DNA of 64,000 nucleotides, taken from positions 186,001 through 250,000 of the forward strand of contig NZ_BBYJ01000008.1 in NCBI RefSeq assembly GCF_001528665.1. The letters are read 5' to 3'. This document shows, piece after piece, positions 53,223 to 62,069 of this stretch. Numbering within the stretch: the first letter of the stretch is position 1; the number at the start of each line of letters is the position of its first letter. A model generated the notes under the pieces. The model made no database searches. It was not told the DNA's origin and saw only the letters and a program-made list of their open reading frames with translations. A program made the position numbers and the translations under genes. This DNA is from Microtetraspora malaysiensis. GTDB lineage: Bacteria; Actinomycetota; Actinomycetes; Streptosporangiales; Streptosporangiaceae.

Positions 53223-54557
53223 CAGGGGGATCCGCAGCACGAACCGGGCGCCCTTGGGGGAGTCCTCCAGCGTCAGCGAGCCGCCGTGGCTCTCGGCGAT
53301 CTGCCGGGCGATGGGCAGGCCGAGCCCGGTGCCCCCGGCATCCCTGTTACGCGCGGCATCGAGCCGGGCGAAGCGCTGGAACACCACCTCTCGCTGCTCG
53401 GGCGGGATGCCGCCGCCGTCGTCGACGACCTCCATCACGGCCGTGTTCCCCTGGCGTTCGACCACGAGCGTCACCTCGTGCTCGGCATGGCGCTCGGCGT
53501 TGTCGAGGAGGTTGGTCAGCAGGCGGGCCAGGCGGAGCCGGTCGCCTCGGATCACCACGCCGGGGGTGAGCCGCCGGTTCACCGTGACCTTGCGCGTCCT
53601 GCGGTCGAGCTCGCCCATGGCCAGCTCGGACAGGTCGACCGGGTCGTTCCTCCCGGGGGCGCCGGCGTCCAGCCTGGCGATCTGCAGCAGGTCGGTGACC
53701 AGGTTCTGGAGCCGGTCCAGGCTCTCCAGCAGCGCCTTGCCCGTCTCCTGCCAGTCGGTCTCGTCCGGGTGGAGCATGGCCTCCTCGACCTCGGCGCGCA
53801 TGGCCGTCAGGGGGCTGCGCAGGTCGTGGGAGGCGTCGGAGGCGAAGCGGCGCTGCCGGTCCACCGCGGACTCGGCCCGGTCCAGCGTCTGGTTCGCGGT
53901 CACGGCGAGCCGCCTGAGCTCGTCGTGGAAGTGGGGCACCGGCACCCGCTGGCTGAGATCGCTCGAGGTGATCTTCGCCAGTTTGTCGGTCATCGCGTCC
54001 ACGGGGGCGAGCGTCGTGCCGACCGTGCGGTACGCGCCGAGCGCCGTCAGCAGAACCAGCAGGAGCGAGCCTCCGGCGAGCGAGCCGAGCAGCGGACCGC
54101 TGACGTACCACGGCACCTCGGGGTTGGCGGCGTAGAGCCACCAGACGCCGTTGGCCAGGTCGATCGGGAAGGCCAGCACCATCCTGCACTCGCCGGGGAA
54201 CGACGGCATGTCGCACACATGCCTGATGGCGTAGGTGTCGATGTCGGGGGTGCCGAAGTCGCCGAGTGGGGGCCCGCCTTTCACGTCCGCGGTCGCGGCC
54301 ACCAGCGTCCCGACCGGGTTGTAGAGCTGGATGGCGACCTCGCCGGGGTCGGGGATGCTGGTCGGAGGGCCCTTGCGCCGGAGTTCCTGCACGACCCGTA
54401 CGGCGTCGGCGACGAGCTGCTGCTGGCGGTAGTCCGTGGCGCTGCCGCGGACGGCCGTCAGGATGAACACCGACGCGATGGTGCAGAGCAGCGCCATGAC
54501 GACGCTCGACACCACCGTGAGGCGTGTCCGTATCGACCATCCGTGCCAAACGCTCAC
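53214..54557 (-). CDS. Two-component sensor histidine kinase, orphan
   Basis: 447 residues. Transmembrane helix 1 (LTVVSSVVMALLCTIASVFIL) is followed by a ~120-residue extracytoplasmic sensor containing two Cys (HVCDMPSFPGECRM) that could form a disulphide. After transmembrane helix 2 come HAMP, the H-box SDASHDLRSPLTAMRAEV, the N-box LTNLLDNAERHAE, and the G-boxes VDDGGGIP and GGTGLGLPIA. No response-regulator gene is adjacent. The GTG at 54557 follows GGGGGGTCGG. A 20-base palindrome just upstream may regulate it. Confidence 0.93.
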   Translation of the reverse strand: MSVWHGWSIRTRLTVVSSVVMALLCTIASVFILTAVRGSATDYRQQQLVADAVRVVQELRRKGPPTSIPDPGEVAIQLYNPVGTLVAATADVKGGPPLGDFGTPDIDTYAIRHVCDMPSFPGECRMVLAFPIDLANGVWWLYAANPEVPWYVSGPLLGSLAGGSLLLVLLTALGAYRTVGTTLAPVDAMTDKLAKITSSDLSQRVPVPHFHDELRRLAVTANQTLDRAESAVDRQRRFASDASHDLRSPLTAMRAEVEEAMLHPDETDWQETGKALLESLDRLQNLVTDLLQIARLDAGAPGRNDPVDLSELAMGELDRRTRKVTVNRRLTPGVVIRGDRLRLARLLTNLLDNAERHAEHEVTLVVERQGNTAVMEVVDDGGGIPPEQREVVFQRFARLDAARNRDAGGTGLGLPIARQIAESHGGSLTLEDSPKGARFVLRIPLPG

Positions 54558-54566
54558 CCGACCCCC

Positions 54567-54586
54567 CTGTGACCAGATGATCACAG
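54567..54586. promoter_or_regulatory. Near-perfect palindrome upstream of the histidine kinase
   Basis: The arms CTGTGACCA and TGATCACAG match with one mismatch around GA. The outer TGTGA/TCACA halves resemble a CRP/FNR-type site, but with an 8- rather than 6-base spacer. It lies 10-29 bases before the GTG start, close enough to overlap the promoter or ribosome-binding region. Confidence 0.45.
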
Positions 54587-54697
54587 TAGGTCAGGTTCTG
54601 GGGTTGGGAGGGAGATTTGACGCCAAAACTGGGCAAACGTCCCTCTCGGGAGGGTCCACCCGGGGTGCGGAACGGGCTCAGACCGGGATATCGGCCC

Positions 54698-55663
54698 TCA
54701 TGGTTTCCCCGCCTCTTCCCCTTCGACACATACCACGTAGCGGCCGCCGGAGAACCCCGTCACCCGGGCGCCACCGGCCATGAGACCGCCCAGGACCTCG
54801 CGTACGGCGAGCCGCCACGCCCCGGCCGCCGCGGGATCGGCGCGGCGGAGCGACTCGACGTCCTCGGGGACGGCGACGAGGACCGCCGGGCCCTCGACCG
54901 CCCGGGCGACCGGCCGTCCGCCCTCGTGCGAGATCCCCTCGACCGCGCCCCGCGGAACCGCCGGCAGGTACGGCTCCCGCCCGCACGCCCGTACGACGTG
55001 GGGCGCGTCCAGCCGCCACACCGCGAGCACACGGTCGGACTCGTCGCCCGCGTTGACGACGTCGGCCATCGGCCCGTAGAACTCGGGCAGGTACTCCTCG
55101 GGGAGGGCGCCCAGCTTGGTCAGGTTGAAATGGGCGTTGCGTCGTACGAGCGGGTCGAAGGTCCAGGTGATGCGGGTCAGGCCGCGCCGCAGCGCCCAGG
55201 CCCGCTGGTGCAGCTTGAGCGCGAAGCCCGCGCCGCGCCGGACCGCGCCGGTGACGTGTGAGTGCAGCACCTCGCCCGCGGGCGCGGCGAAGAACCCGGC
55301 GGAGGCGCCCACCAGCCGGTCGCCGTCGAACGCGCCCGCCACGTAGTTGCCCGCGTGGGACAGCGCCCGCATGACCTCCACCGTGATGGGCGGGGTGGCG
55401 GGGTCCGGGTGCCAGATCTCGTCGAACAGCCCGAGCACCCGCTCGAAGTCCGCGATCTCGTCCAGGTCGCGGACCCGGACGCCGCAGCGCGCCGCCGCTT
55501 CCCCGGCGGCGGCCCACGCGGCGCGTTCGCCGCCCAGGCCGCGTTCCTCGCTCACGGCGCGTTCGCCGCCCAGGCCGCGTTCCTCGCTCACGGCGCGTTC
55601 CCCGCCCAGGCCGCGTTCCTCGCTCACGGCGCCTTCCTCGCTCACGGCGCCTTCCCGGCTCAC
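54698..55663 (-). CDS. GNAT-type acetyltransferase (COG3375-like) with a repetitive N-terminus
   Basis: 321 residues from a GTG that overlaps the M20 stop (GTGA). The first ~50 residues are a repetitive tail (units of ERAVSEERGLGG). The main part starts VRVRDLDEIADFERVLGLF and includes GAFDGDRLVGASAGFF, HSHVTGAV, GAGFALKLHQRAWALRRGL and WTFDPLVRRNAHFNLTKLGA, the last being characteristic of a COG3375-like GNAT branch with unknown substrate. Each repeat carries an in-frame GTG, so internal starts are possible and would shorten the tail. Third gene of the dipeptidase-M20-GNAT operon, suggesting acyl transfer to an amino acid or peptide released by the other two. Confidence 0.85.
   Translation of the reverse strand: MSREGAVSEEGAVSEERGLGGERAVSEERGLGGERAVSEERGLGGERAAWAAAGEAAARCGVRVRDLDEIADFERVLGLFDEIWHPDPATPPITVEVMRALSHAGNYVAGAFDGDRLVGASAGFFAAPAGEVLHSHVTGAVRRGAGFALKLHQRAWALRRGLTRITWTFDPLVRRNAHFNLTKLGALPEEYLPEFYGPMADVVNAGDESDRVLAVWRLDAPHVVRACGREPYLPAVPRGAVEGISHEGGRPVARAVEGPAVLVAVPEDVESLRRADPAAAGAWRLAVREVLGGLMAGGARVTGFSGGRYVVCVEGEEAGKP
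55523..55648. repeat. 36-base tandem repeats in the GNAT gene
   Basis: Three 36-base units (55523-55558, 55559-55594, and 55595-55630 with one mismatch) are followed by an 18-base half unit at 55631-55648 and a degenerate further half. All keep the reading frame. Each contains the start-like GTGAGCGAG on the coding strand. Confidence 0.9.
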
Positions 55664-56775
55664 GCGGCGGTCTCCGCGAGCATCGAGCCGACCAGGGCCG
55701 CGACGAGCCGCGCGCGTACCGGCATCTCCGCGACGATCACGTGCTCGTCCGCGGCGTGCGCGCCGCCGCCGACCGCGCCCAGGCCGTCCAGAGTGGGGCA
55801 GCCGACGCCGGCGGTGAAGTTGCCGTCGGAGGCGCCCCCGACGGCGGCGCCGCGCAGCGGCCCCATTCCGAGATCGTCCGCGAGCCGTACGGCACGGGCG
55901 AACAGCGCGGCCGACGACGCGGGGTCGAGGGGCGGGCGGTTGGGGCCGCCGTGCAGCTCCAACCGGGTGTCCGGGAGCCGCGGCGTGAGCGCGCGCATGA
56001 GCTCGTCCACCCGCCGCTGCGCCGCGAGGTCCGGCACCCGGACGTCGATCGCCACCCGGCCGGTCGCCGGGACGGTGTTCGTGCTCGTCCCGGACGAGAG
56101 CAGCGTGGGTGTGACCGACACCATGCCCGCCTCGGACGAGGACTCCACCCGGTGCGCGATCTCGGTGATCGCCAGGATCTGGTGCGCCAGCTCGACCCCG
56201 GCGTTGGCGCCGCGCTCGGGTTCGAGGCCGGCGTGGGCGGCCCTGCCGTACACGAGCAGCTCGTAGCGGGAGACGCCCTTGCGCGCCGTCTTGAGCGCGC
56301 CGCCGCCGGCGCTCGCCTCCAGGACGAACGCCGCCGCGCAGCCCGCCGCGACCGACTCGATGAGCGGCCGGGACGTCGGGGACCCCAGCTCCTCGTCGCC
56401 CACGACCAGCACGCACACCCCATCGAGGGACGGCAGGGAGGCCAGGGCGTGGAAGAGCTGCACGAGTCCCGCCTTCATGTCGAAGACCCCCGGCCCGCGC
56501 GCCACCCCGTCGACCACCGACCACGGATGCGCGCGCAGCGAGCCGATCGGCCACACGGTGTCGTGGTGGCCGAGGAGCAGCACCCGGGGCGTGCCGAACG
56601 TCCACTTCAGGTGGGTGACGCCGTCGATCACGATCGTCTCGGGCTCCGCGCCCAGGAGGCGCGTCCCCTGCGCCGCCACGGCCTTGGCGCTGTGCTCCAC
56701 CGCCGCGTGGTCGGAGGAGTACGACTCGCACAGGACGAGCTCCTCCAGGTCGGCCAGCATGGCCTCCGGGTTCAC
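55660..56775 (-). CDS. M20-family metallopeptidase
   Basis: 371 residues. Zn ligands are visible in LLLGHHDTVWP (His/Asp), DMKAGLVQLFHAL (Asp), GDEELGSPTS (Glu-Glu), VLEASAGGG and a His near GGGAHAADEHV. The lid/dimerisation domain (~165-280) contains GRAAHAGLEPERGANA. It resembles the CPG2/ArgE group that hydrolyses N-acyl amino acids or dipeptides in the cytoplasm. It is coupled on both sides by GTGA overlaps: upstream the M19 dipeptidase, downstream the GNAT protein. Confidence 0.92.
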   Translation of the reverse strand: MNPEAMLADLEELVLCESYSSDHAAVEHSAKAVAAQGTRLLGAEPETIVIDGVTHLKWTFGTPRVLLLGHHDTVWPIGSLRAHPWSVVDGVARGPGVFDMKAGLVQLFHALASLPSLDGVCVLVVGDEELGSPTSRPLIESVAAGCAAAFVLEASAGGGALKTARKGVSRYELLVYGRAAHAGLEPERGANAGVELAHQILAITEIAHRVESSSEAGMVSVTPTLLSSGTSTNTVPATGRVAIDVRVPDLAAQRRVDELMRALTPRLPDTRLELHGGPNRPPLDPASSAALFARAVRLADDLGMGPLRGAAVGGASDGNFTAGVGCPTLDGLGAVGGGAHAADEHVIVAEMPVRARLVAALVGSMLAETAA

Positions 56776-57809
56776 CGGCCGCGTCCCAGCTCCGATCGGA
56801 ACAGGCGCATCACGTTGTCGCCGAGAACCTTGACGATCTCGTCCTCGGAGAAGCCGCGCTTGAGCAGTCCCTCGGTGACCAGGGGCATGCCGCGCGGCCC
56901 GTCCAGGCCGGGGATGGCGGCGTCCGTGTCGAGCCCGCTGCTGCTCCCCTCGCAGCAGGGCGGGGTGAGGTCCCGGTACACCTCGCGGATGAAGTCAGGG
57001 CCGAGCCCCACGTGGTCGATGCCCGCGACGCCCGCGATGTGCTCGATGTGGTCCACCAGGTGATCGATCGTGACCGAACGCGCGTCCTCCGCGAGGAAGG
57101 CGGCGAGGAAGTTGACGCAGATCACGCCACCGGTCGCGGCGACCCCGCGAAGCTGCTCGTCGGTGAGGTTGCGGTGGTGGTCGCGCAGCGCGCGGGCCGA
57201 GGAGTGCGTGGCCATGACCGGCCGGGTCGCGATCTCCAGGACGTGCGCCACCCCGGACGCCCCGAGATGCGACACGTCGAAGATCATGCCGAGCCGCTCC
57301 ATCTCCTGGACGGCCTCGACGCCCGCCTCGGTGAGCCGCGACCCGGTGGCGTCCTCGCCGCTGCCGTCGGCCAGGGGAGTACGCCCCCAGTGGGCGATCG
57401 ACGCGACCCGCACGCCGAGCCGGTGCACGGTCGGGATGAGCTCGACGCTGTCGTCGATGCCGGGCATGCTCTCCATGGCCAGGACCAGGGCGATCCGGCC
57501 GAGCGCGAGCGCCTCGTCGATCTGGTCGCCGTCGTAGCAGAGCCGTACGGAGTCGGGGTTGCCCTCGGCCAGCACGTGCGCGCACTCGATCATGCGCAGC
57601 GTCTGGCGGAGCGACCCCTCGGGACGGAACTCGCTGTCGATGAACACCGGGAGGACCTGCACGTCCACGCCGCCCTCGACGAGTTGCGGCAGCCACTGCT
57701 GCCGGAAGAAGGAGGCCCACTGGTGCGGCGGCCGGGCCGAGACGGCCATGAGCAGGTCGTTGTGGGTGTCGGCGACGACAGCGTCCCTGTGCAGATCCCG
57801 AGCCGGCAT
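56772..57809 (-). CDS. Membrane dipeptidase family (M19) peptidase
   Basis: 345 residues. The metal-binding motifs are VADTHNDLL (HxD), the Glu in VLAMESMPG, FDVSHLG and the ATHSSARAL His segment, plus GIDHVGLGPDF near the end. M19 enzymes cleave dipeptides, often with D-residues, and beta-lactam-like bonds. There is no signal peptide, so it acts inside the cell. First gene of the M19-M20-GNAT operon; AAGGGA lies upstream of the ATG. Together the three could salvage or modify cell-wall-type or secondary-metabolite dipeptides. Confidence 0.92.
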   Translation of the reverse strand: MPARDLHRDAVVADTHNDLLMAVSARPPHQWASFFRQQWLPQLVEGGVDVQVLPVFIDSEFRPEGSLRQTLRMIECAHVLAEGNPDSVRLCYDGDQIDEALALGRIALVLAMESMPGIDDSVELIPTVHRLGVRVASIAHWGRTPLADGSGEDATGSRLTEAGVEAVQEMERLGMIFDVSHLGASGVAHVLEIATRPVMATHSSARALRDHHRNLTDEQLRGVAATGGVICVNFLAAFLAEDARSVTIDHLVDHIEHIAGVAGIDHVGLGPDFIREVYRDLTPPCCEGSSSGLDTDAAIPGLDGPRGMPLVTEGLLKRGFSEDEIVKVLGDNVMRLFRSELGRGR

Positions 57810-57932
57810 CCTGGAGTCCCTTCTAGATGGTGTCTCTCGGACGTTACACTCACCGCTTCCGTTCCGCCGTCCCGAGATCGGCCGGAGACCGCCGTGATCT
57901 CGGGGAGACGCCGCCGGCGGTAGTCTGCGCCT

Positions 57933-58748
57933 GTGCTTGCGGATGTCGTTGCCGAGATGGAGACGCTGTACGACCCCGCCTGGGCGGAGTCCTGGGACGC
58001 GGTCGGGCTGGTGTGCGGTGATCCCACCCAGCCGGTGAGGAAGATCCTCTTCGCTGTCGATCCCGTCGCGGTCGTCGTGGACGAGGCGCTCGAATACGGT
58101 GCGGACTTGATCATAACGCACCACCCTCTCTACCTTCGGGGCACGACCAGCGTCGCGGCCACCACGTTCAAGGGCCGCGCGATCCACCGGCTGATCAGGA
58201 ACGACGTCGCCCTCTACACCGCGCACACCAACGCCGACGTCGCCGATCCCGGGGTCTCCGACGCGCTGGCCCGCGCCGTCGGCCTGTCCGGGGAACTGCG
58301 CCCGCTGCAACCCTCCGCCGACGACCCGCGCCGCGGCCTCGGCCGGATCGGGACGCTGACGGCCCCGGTCCCGCTGCGCGAGTTCGCCGGGCGCGCCGCC
58401 TCCGGCCTGCCCCGTACGGCGGGGCCGCTGCGGGTGGCGGGCGACCCCGAGCGCCCGGTGGCCACCGTCGCGGTCAGTGGGGGCGCGGGCGACTCCCTGC
58501 TTGGGGCGGCCCGCGCCTCGGGAGCCGACGTGTTCCTCACCGCCGACCTGCGCCATCACCCGGCGAGCGAGTTCGTGGAGTCCGAGGGAGGACCGGCCCT
58601 GATCGACGCCTCCCACTGGGCGACCGAGTGGCCGTGGCTGGCCGACGCCGCCGAGCGTCTGACGTCCGCCCTGGCGGCGAGGGGCATTAATGTTGAGGCG
58701 CGCGTCTCCCGCATCGTCACCGACGCGTGGACGTCGACGACACCGTAA
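57933..58748 (+). CDS. Nif3-like dinuclear metal-centre protein
   Basis: 271 residues. The Nif3/YbgI signatures are ESWDAVGLVCGD, ADLIITHHPLYL (metal-binding His-His), LYTAHTNADVA and, near the end, DASHWATEWP with the C-terminal His/Glu ligands. Members form hexameric toroids with two metals per active site; GTP cyclohydrolase-type activity has been suggested, but the role is unsettled. No Shine-Dalgarno sequence precedes the GTG. A TAGTCT -10-like hexamer ends six bases before it, so the mRNA is probably leaderless. It starts the Nif3-zinc ribbon-RNase H operon that I know as conserved in actinomycetes. Confidence 0.93.
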   Translation: MLADVVAEMETLYDPAWAESWDAVGLVCGDPTQPVRKILFAVDPVAVVVDEALEYGADLIITHHPLYLRGTTSVAATTFKGRAIHRLIRNDVALYTAHTNADVADPGVSDALARAVGLSGELRPLQPSADDPRRGLGRIGTLTAPVPLREFAGRAASGLPRTAGPLRVAGDPERPVATVAVSGGAGDSLLGAARASGADVFLTADLRHHPASEFVESEGGPALIDASHWATEWPWLADAAERLTSALAARGINVEARVSRIVTDAWTSTTP

Positions 58749-58778
58749 TCGCCCCCGCGAGCACCTTGAGGATCTGCG

Positions 58779-59519
58779 ATGAAGGCCGCACCCGAAGCAC
58801 AGAAGCGTCTGCTCGACCTGGCGGAGCTCGACGCGGGTCTTGACCGGTTCCGGCACCGCCGCCGCACCCTGCCCGAGCTCGCCGAGATCGAGGAGCTCTC
58901 CAAGAGCCTCGCCCGTGCCGCCACCCAGGCCATCGCCGCCGAGACCGAGGCCGGCGACCTCGCCAGGGAGCAGGCCAAGGCCGAGGCCGACGTCGAGGCG
59001 GTCCGGGTTCGGATCGACCGCGACCAGAAGCGCCTCGACTCCGGTCAGGTGACCTCGCCCAAGGACCTGGCGAGCCTCCAGTCGGAGATCGCCTCGCTGG
59101 ACCGCCGCCAGGGCGACCTCGAAGAGGTCGTGTTGGAGATCATGGAGCGCCGCGAGGCCGCCGACGCCCAGGTCGCCGACCTCAAGGTGCGGCGCGACGA
59201 GGCCGCCGCCACGCTGGCCGCCGCCGAAGAGCGGCGCGACGCCGCCTTCGCCGAGATCGACAAGGAGGCGGCCGAGCTGCAGGACCGCCGTCCCGCGATC
59301 GCCTCCGGCATCCCCGACGACCTGCTGGCGCTGTACGGCAAGCTGCGCGAGCAGTTCGGGGTCGGCGCGGCCATGCTGCACGGCGGGCGCTGCCTCGGCT
59401 GCCGGACCACCCTGTCCATCGCCGAACTCAACCGCATCCGGGCGGCGGCCCACGACGAGGTGCTCCGCTGTGAGGAGTGCCGCCGGATCCTGGTCCGTAC
59501 CGCGGAGTCCGGCCTGTGA
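58779..59519 (+). CDS. Coiled-coil protein with C4 zinc ribbon
   Basis: 246 residues. Residues ~30-170 are a long Ala/Glu/Arg-rich coiled coil. The C-terminus has GRCLGCRTTL and RCEECRRIL, two CxxC knuckles that make a C4-type zinc ribbon. It corresponds to the conserved actinobacterial protein found between Nif3 and RNase H genes (related to Helicobacter HP0958/FlgZ-like proteins) and is thought to bind nucleic acid. Its stop overlaps the GTG of the next gene (GTGA). Confidence 0.92.
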   Translation: MKAAPEAQKRLLDLAELDAGLDRFRHRRRTLPELAEIEELSKSLARAATQAIAAETEAGDLAREQAKAEADVEAVRVRIDRDQKRLDSGQVTSPKDLASLQSEIASLDRRQGDLEEVVLEIMERREAADAQVADLKVRRDEAAATLAAAEERRDAAFAEIDKEAAELQDRRPAIASGIPDDLLALYGKLREQFGVGAAMLHGGRCLGCRTTLSIAELNRIRAAAHDEVLRCEECRRILVRTAESGL

Positions 59520-60790
59520 GGTTCGTCGTCGAGGCCGACGGCGGATCCCGGGGCAACCCGGGCCCGGCGGGATACGGCGCCGTGGTGAAGGACGCCGACG
59601 GCCAGGTGCTCGCCGAGACCGCCGAGGCGATCGGCACCGCGACCAACAACGTCGCCGAGTACCGCGGCCTGATCGCGGGGCTCTCGTCCGCGCTGGCCCT
59701 CGGCGGCGAGGGCGCCTCCATCGAGGTGCGGATGGATTCCAAGCTCGTCATCGAGCAGATGGCCGGCCGCTGGAAGATCAAGAATGAGGGCCTGCGGCCG
59801 CTCGCGCTCGAAGCGGGCGGCATCGCCCGGCGGCTCCGCGTCACCTGGACGTGGATCCCGCGCGAACGGAACAAGCACGCCGACCGCCTCGCCAACGAGG
59901 CCATGGACGCCGCCGCCAAAGGCCTGAAGTGGGAGTCCACCGGCGTCGCGGCGCCCCTGGCCGAGCTCGTCCGTCCCGCCGCCGAGCCCGAGCCTTCCGC
60001 CCGGGTCGCCTACGAGGCCGCCGCGCCTGAGCCGGCCTTCGAGGTGGAGAGCGCGCCCGAGCCCGCCGCCTCCCTCGCGGCGCCCACCGCCCCGGCTCCC
60101 GGGCCGTCCGTCGCCTCCGCGGCCGTACGGCGGGAGCGTGGCGAGGGCACCGGTTGGATGGCCCGCCCCACCCGGGTCGCCACATCGTTCCTGCTGCTCC
60201 GGCACGGCGAGACGCCGCTGTCGGTGGAGAAGCGCTTCTCCGGGGTGGGGGACCCCTCGCTCACTTCCCGCGGTCTCGCCCAGGCCGAGGCCGCCGCGCT
60301 CCGCCTCGCGCGCGAGCCGTACGCGATCGACGTGATCGTCAGCTCCCCGCTCACGCGGGCCCGGCAGACGGCCGAGGCGGTCGCGGCGCGTACCGGCGTG
60401 CCGGTCCGGGTCGAGCGGGATCTCAGAGAGGCCGATTTCGGCGCCTGGGAAGGGCACACGTTCACCGAGATCCAGCGGGACTGGCCGGCCGAGCTGACCG
60501 CGTGGCTCGGCGACCCCTCGGTCGCCCCACCCGGAGGCGAGAGCTTCACGGAGGCGGGACGACGGGTCGAGCACGTCAGGGAGCGGATCGTCGCCGAGCA
60601 CGAGGGCAAGACCGTGCTCGTCGTCTCGCACGTCACACCCATCAAGCTGCTGCTCCGCTTCGCGCTCATGGCCCCTCCGGAATCCCTCTACCGGATGCAC
60701 CTCGACGTGGCGTGCCTGTCGGCCATCGACTACTACGCCGACGGCCCCGCCGTCGTACGAGCGCTCAACGACACCGCCCACCTGGGCTGA
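59516..60790 (+). CDS. Bifunctional RNase H / acid phosphatase
   Basis: 424 residues. The N-terminal RNase HI domain (1-~135) shows VEADGGSRGNPGPAGYGAV, NNVAEYRGLIAGL, VRMDSKLVIEQM and ERNKHADRLANEAM, covering the Asp-Glu-Asp-Asp acidic residues. A Pro/Ala-rich linker (~150-215) leads to a histidine-phosphatase domain with LLLRHGETPLS, SSPLTRARQTAE, EADFGAWEG and VVSHVTPIKLL. The two-domain form is specific to actinobacteria (Rv2228c/SCO2299 type), where the phosphatase part may act on alpha-ribazole phosphate. Translationally coupled to the zinc-ribbon gene; rnpB lies directly downstream. Confidence 0.96.
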   Translation: MRFVVEADGGSRGNPGPAGYGAVVKDADGQVLAETAEAIGTATNNVAEYRGLIAGLSSALALGGEGASIEVRMDSKLVIEQMAGRWKIKNEGLRPLALEAGGIARRLRVTWTWIPRERNKHADRLANEAMDAAAKGLKWESTGVAAPLAELVRPAAEPEPSARVAYEAAAPEPAFEVESAPEPAASLAAPTAPAPGPSVASAAVRRERGEGTGWMARPTRVATSFLLLRHGETPLSVEKRFSGVGDPSLTSRGLAQAEAAALRLAREPYAIDVIVSSPLTRARQTAEAVAARTGVPVRVERDLREADFGAWEGHTFTEIQRDWPAELTAWLGDPSVAPPGGESFTEAGRRVEHVRERIVAEHEGKTVLVVSHVTPIKLLLRFALMAPPESLYRMHLDVACLSAIDYYADGPAVVRALNDTAHLG

Positions 60791-60831
60791 GCCGTACGCG
60801 CTGCCGGGCATCCCGCGCGTTTGCCGTCGAG

Positions 60832-60860
60832 TTGGACAGTGCTTGGGAGGCCGTTAGGCT
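60832..60860 (+). promoter_or_regulatory. Promoter of rnpB
   Basis: TTGGAC (60832-60837) and TAGGCT (60855-60860) are 17 bases apart, placing the start of transcription about ten bases later, at the 5' strand of RNase P helix P1. Confidence 0.6.
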
Positions 60861-60870
60861 TGGACGCACG

Positions 60871-61278
60871 GCGGACGAGCCGGCCGGGCGGCCGCGTCGG
60901 GGTCCCGCGTTCGCGCAGGGTCCCGCCGAGGAAGGTCCGGGCTCCACAGGGCGAGGTGGTCGGTAATACCGACCCGGGGTGACCCGCGGGACAGTGCCAC
61001 AGAGAGCAGACCGCCCCCTTCGCGGGGGTAAGGGTGAAAGGGTGGTGTAAGAGACCACCAGCGCCCACGGTGACGTGGGCGGCTCGGTAAACCCCACCTG
61101 GAGCAAGGTCAAGAAGGGACGCTCCGCGAGGAGCGTCCCGCGCGCGACGTTTGAGGGCTGCCCGCCCGAGCCGCGCGGGTAGACCGCTTGAGGCCGCCGG
61201 CAACGGCGGTCCTAGATGGATGGCCGCCGGTCGGCGAAAGCCGGCCACAGAACCCGGCCTACAGGCCGACTCGTCCGC
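60871..61278 (+). ncRNA. rnpB: RNase P RNA (bacterial type A)
   Basis: Conserved elements appear in the expected order: GAGGAAGGTCCGGGCTCC (CR-I region), GACAGTGCCACAGAGAGCAG, GGTAAGGGTGAAAGGGTGG, GTAAGAGACCACCAGC, GCTCGGTAAACCCC, the TAGATGGATGGCC segment and the closing ACAGAACCCGGCCTACAGGCC (written here in pieces as it occurs near 61249-61267). GCGGACGAG at the 5' end pairs with CTCGTCCGC at the 3' end to make helix P1, which sets the ends to within a few bases. It processes tRNA precursors. The location after the RNase H/phosphatase gene is the usual one in actinomycetes. Confidence 0.96.
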
Positions 61279-61379
61279 CGCTACGTCTCTGACCTGCGTC
61301 TATGATCAGGTCAGGTCCCGCTGTTCCGCCTGCGCCGCGGCGATCATGATTTCGACTGCACCTCTGCCCAGATCTACAG

Positions 61380-62069
61380 TTAGATGGACTCCGTCGCAGC
61401 GCCAGTCTCGGTATCAGTCGCTGCCCGCCATTCTCCGGTCTTTTCATCCTGGACGAGCCACGGCTGGTGGAGAGTGCCTTCGGTCCAACGATGCAGCCAC
61501 TCGGTGAAACTCAGAGGCTGGGGAAACAGTGACACATGGAAGTTGTCACTCGGGGCGGGGTTAGGGTCGATCGCCCACATCCCGGCACTCGGGTCGCCGC
61601 AGTTGACGTAAGAGGCAATTCCACACCCCCAGTGGCACACCGGCAGCAGGGCCTTGGCCTTTGGCTTCCATGGTTCGGGCCAGTTCTGCTGTTGCATTCG
61701 ATAGTCGCTGAGGATGCTTCGCAGGGGTTCGAGACCATGGGCAGGGCCGAAGCCTCCGTCACCCAGTTCGAGATAGCAGCGGCGCAACAGGGGTGGCAGT
61801 GGGTGTCCGAGGAGCACTTCGCACTCGTTCACCGCTTCAACCGAGGCCGGCAGCAAAGGGGGTAGCGGCACGAACCGGCCAGCGGCTTGGGCGGCACGGT
61901 ATTCAGGGGTGCCGCGCCAGTACAACCGCTGTAGCCGACCGTCGGGGGCGTACTTGAATGCTCCACCCCCCTCGGTGTCGACACCTGGCAGCCCGGCTCT
62001 CTCATCAAGGTAGTCACCTGTCTCCACCCGTGCGCGCACCGCTTCGAACACCAAATCGTCGTTGATCAT
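61380..62069 (-). CDS. SMI1/KNR4 (SUKH)-type protein
   Basis: 229 residues. The segment LPASVEAVNECEVLLGHPLPPLLRRCYLELGDGGFGPAHGLEPL is the SUKH core (shown here by its hallmarks: the LPPLLRRCY helix and the GDGGFGPAHGL turn). C-terminal parts are LLPVCHWGCGIASYVNCG, MWAIDPNP and FTEWLHRW. SUKH proteins are often immunity factors against secreted toxins, but many stand alone, as here with no toxin gene visible. Base and codon use look less G/C-rich than neighbouring genes, which suggests transfer. The ATG is at 62069; it is convergent with rnpB. Confidence 0.8.
   Translation of the reverse strand: MINDDLVFEAVRARVETGDYLDERAGLPGVDTEGGGAFKYAPDGRLQRLYWRGTPEYRAAQAAGRFVPLPPLLPASVEAVNECEVLLGHPLPPLLRRCYLELGDGGFGPAHGLEPLRSILSDYRMQQQNWPEPWKPKAKALLPVCHWGCGIASYVNCGDPSAGMWAIDPNPAPSDNFHVSLFPQPLSFTEWLHRWTEGTLHQPWLVQDEKTGEWRAATDTETGAATESI

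Noticed and set aside
55523-55648. CRISPR-like array
   Set aside because: The 36-base units are directly adjacent without spacers and keep a reading frame; these are tandem coding repeats.
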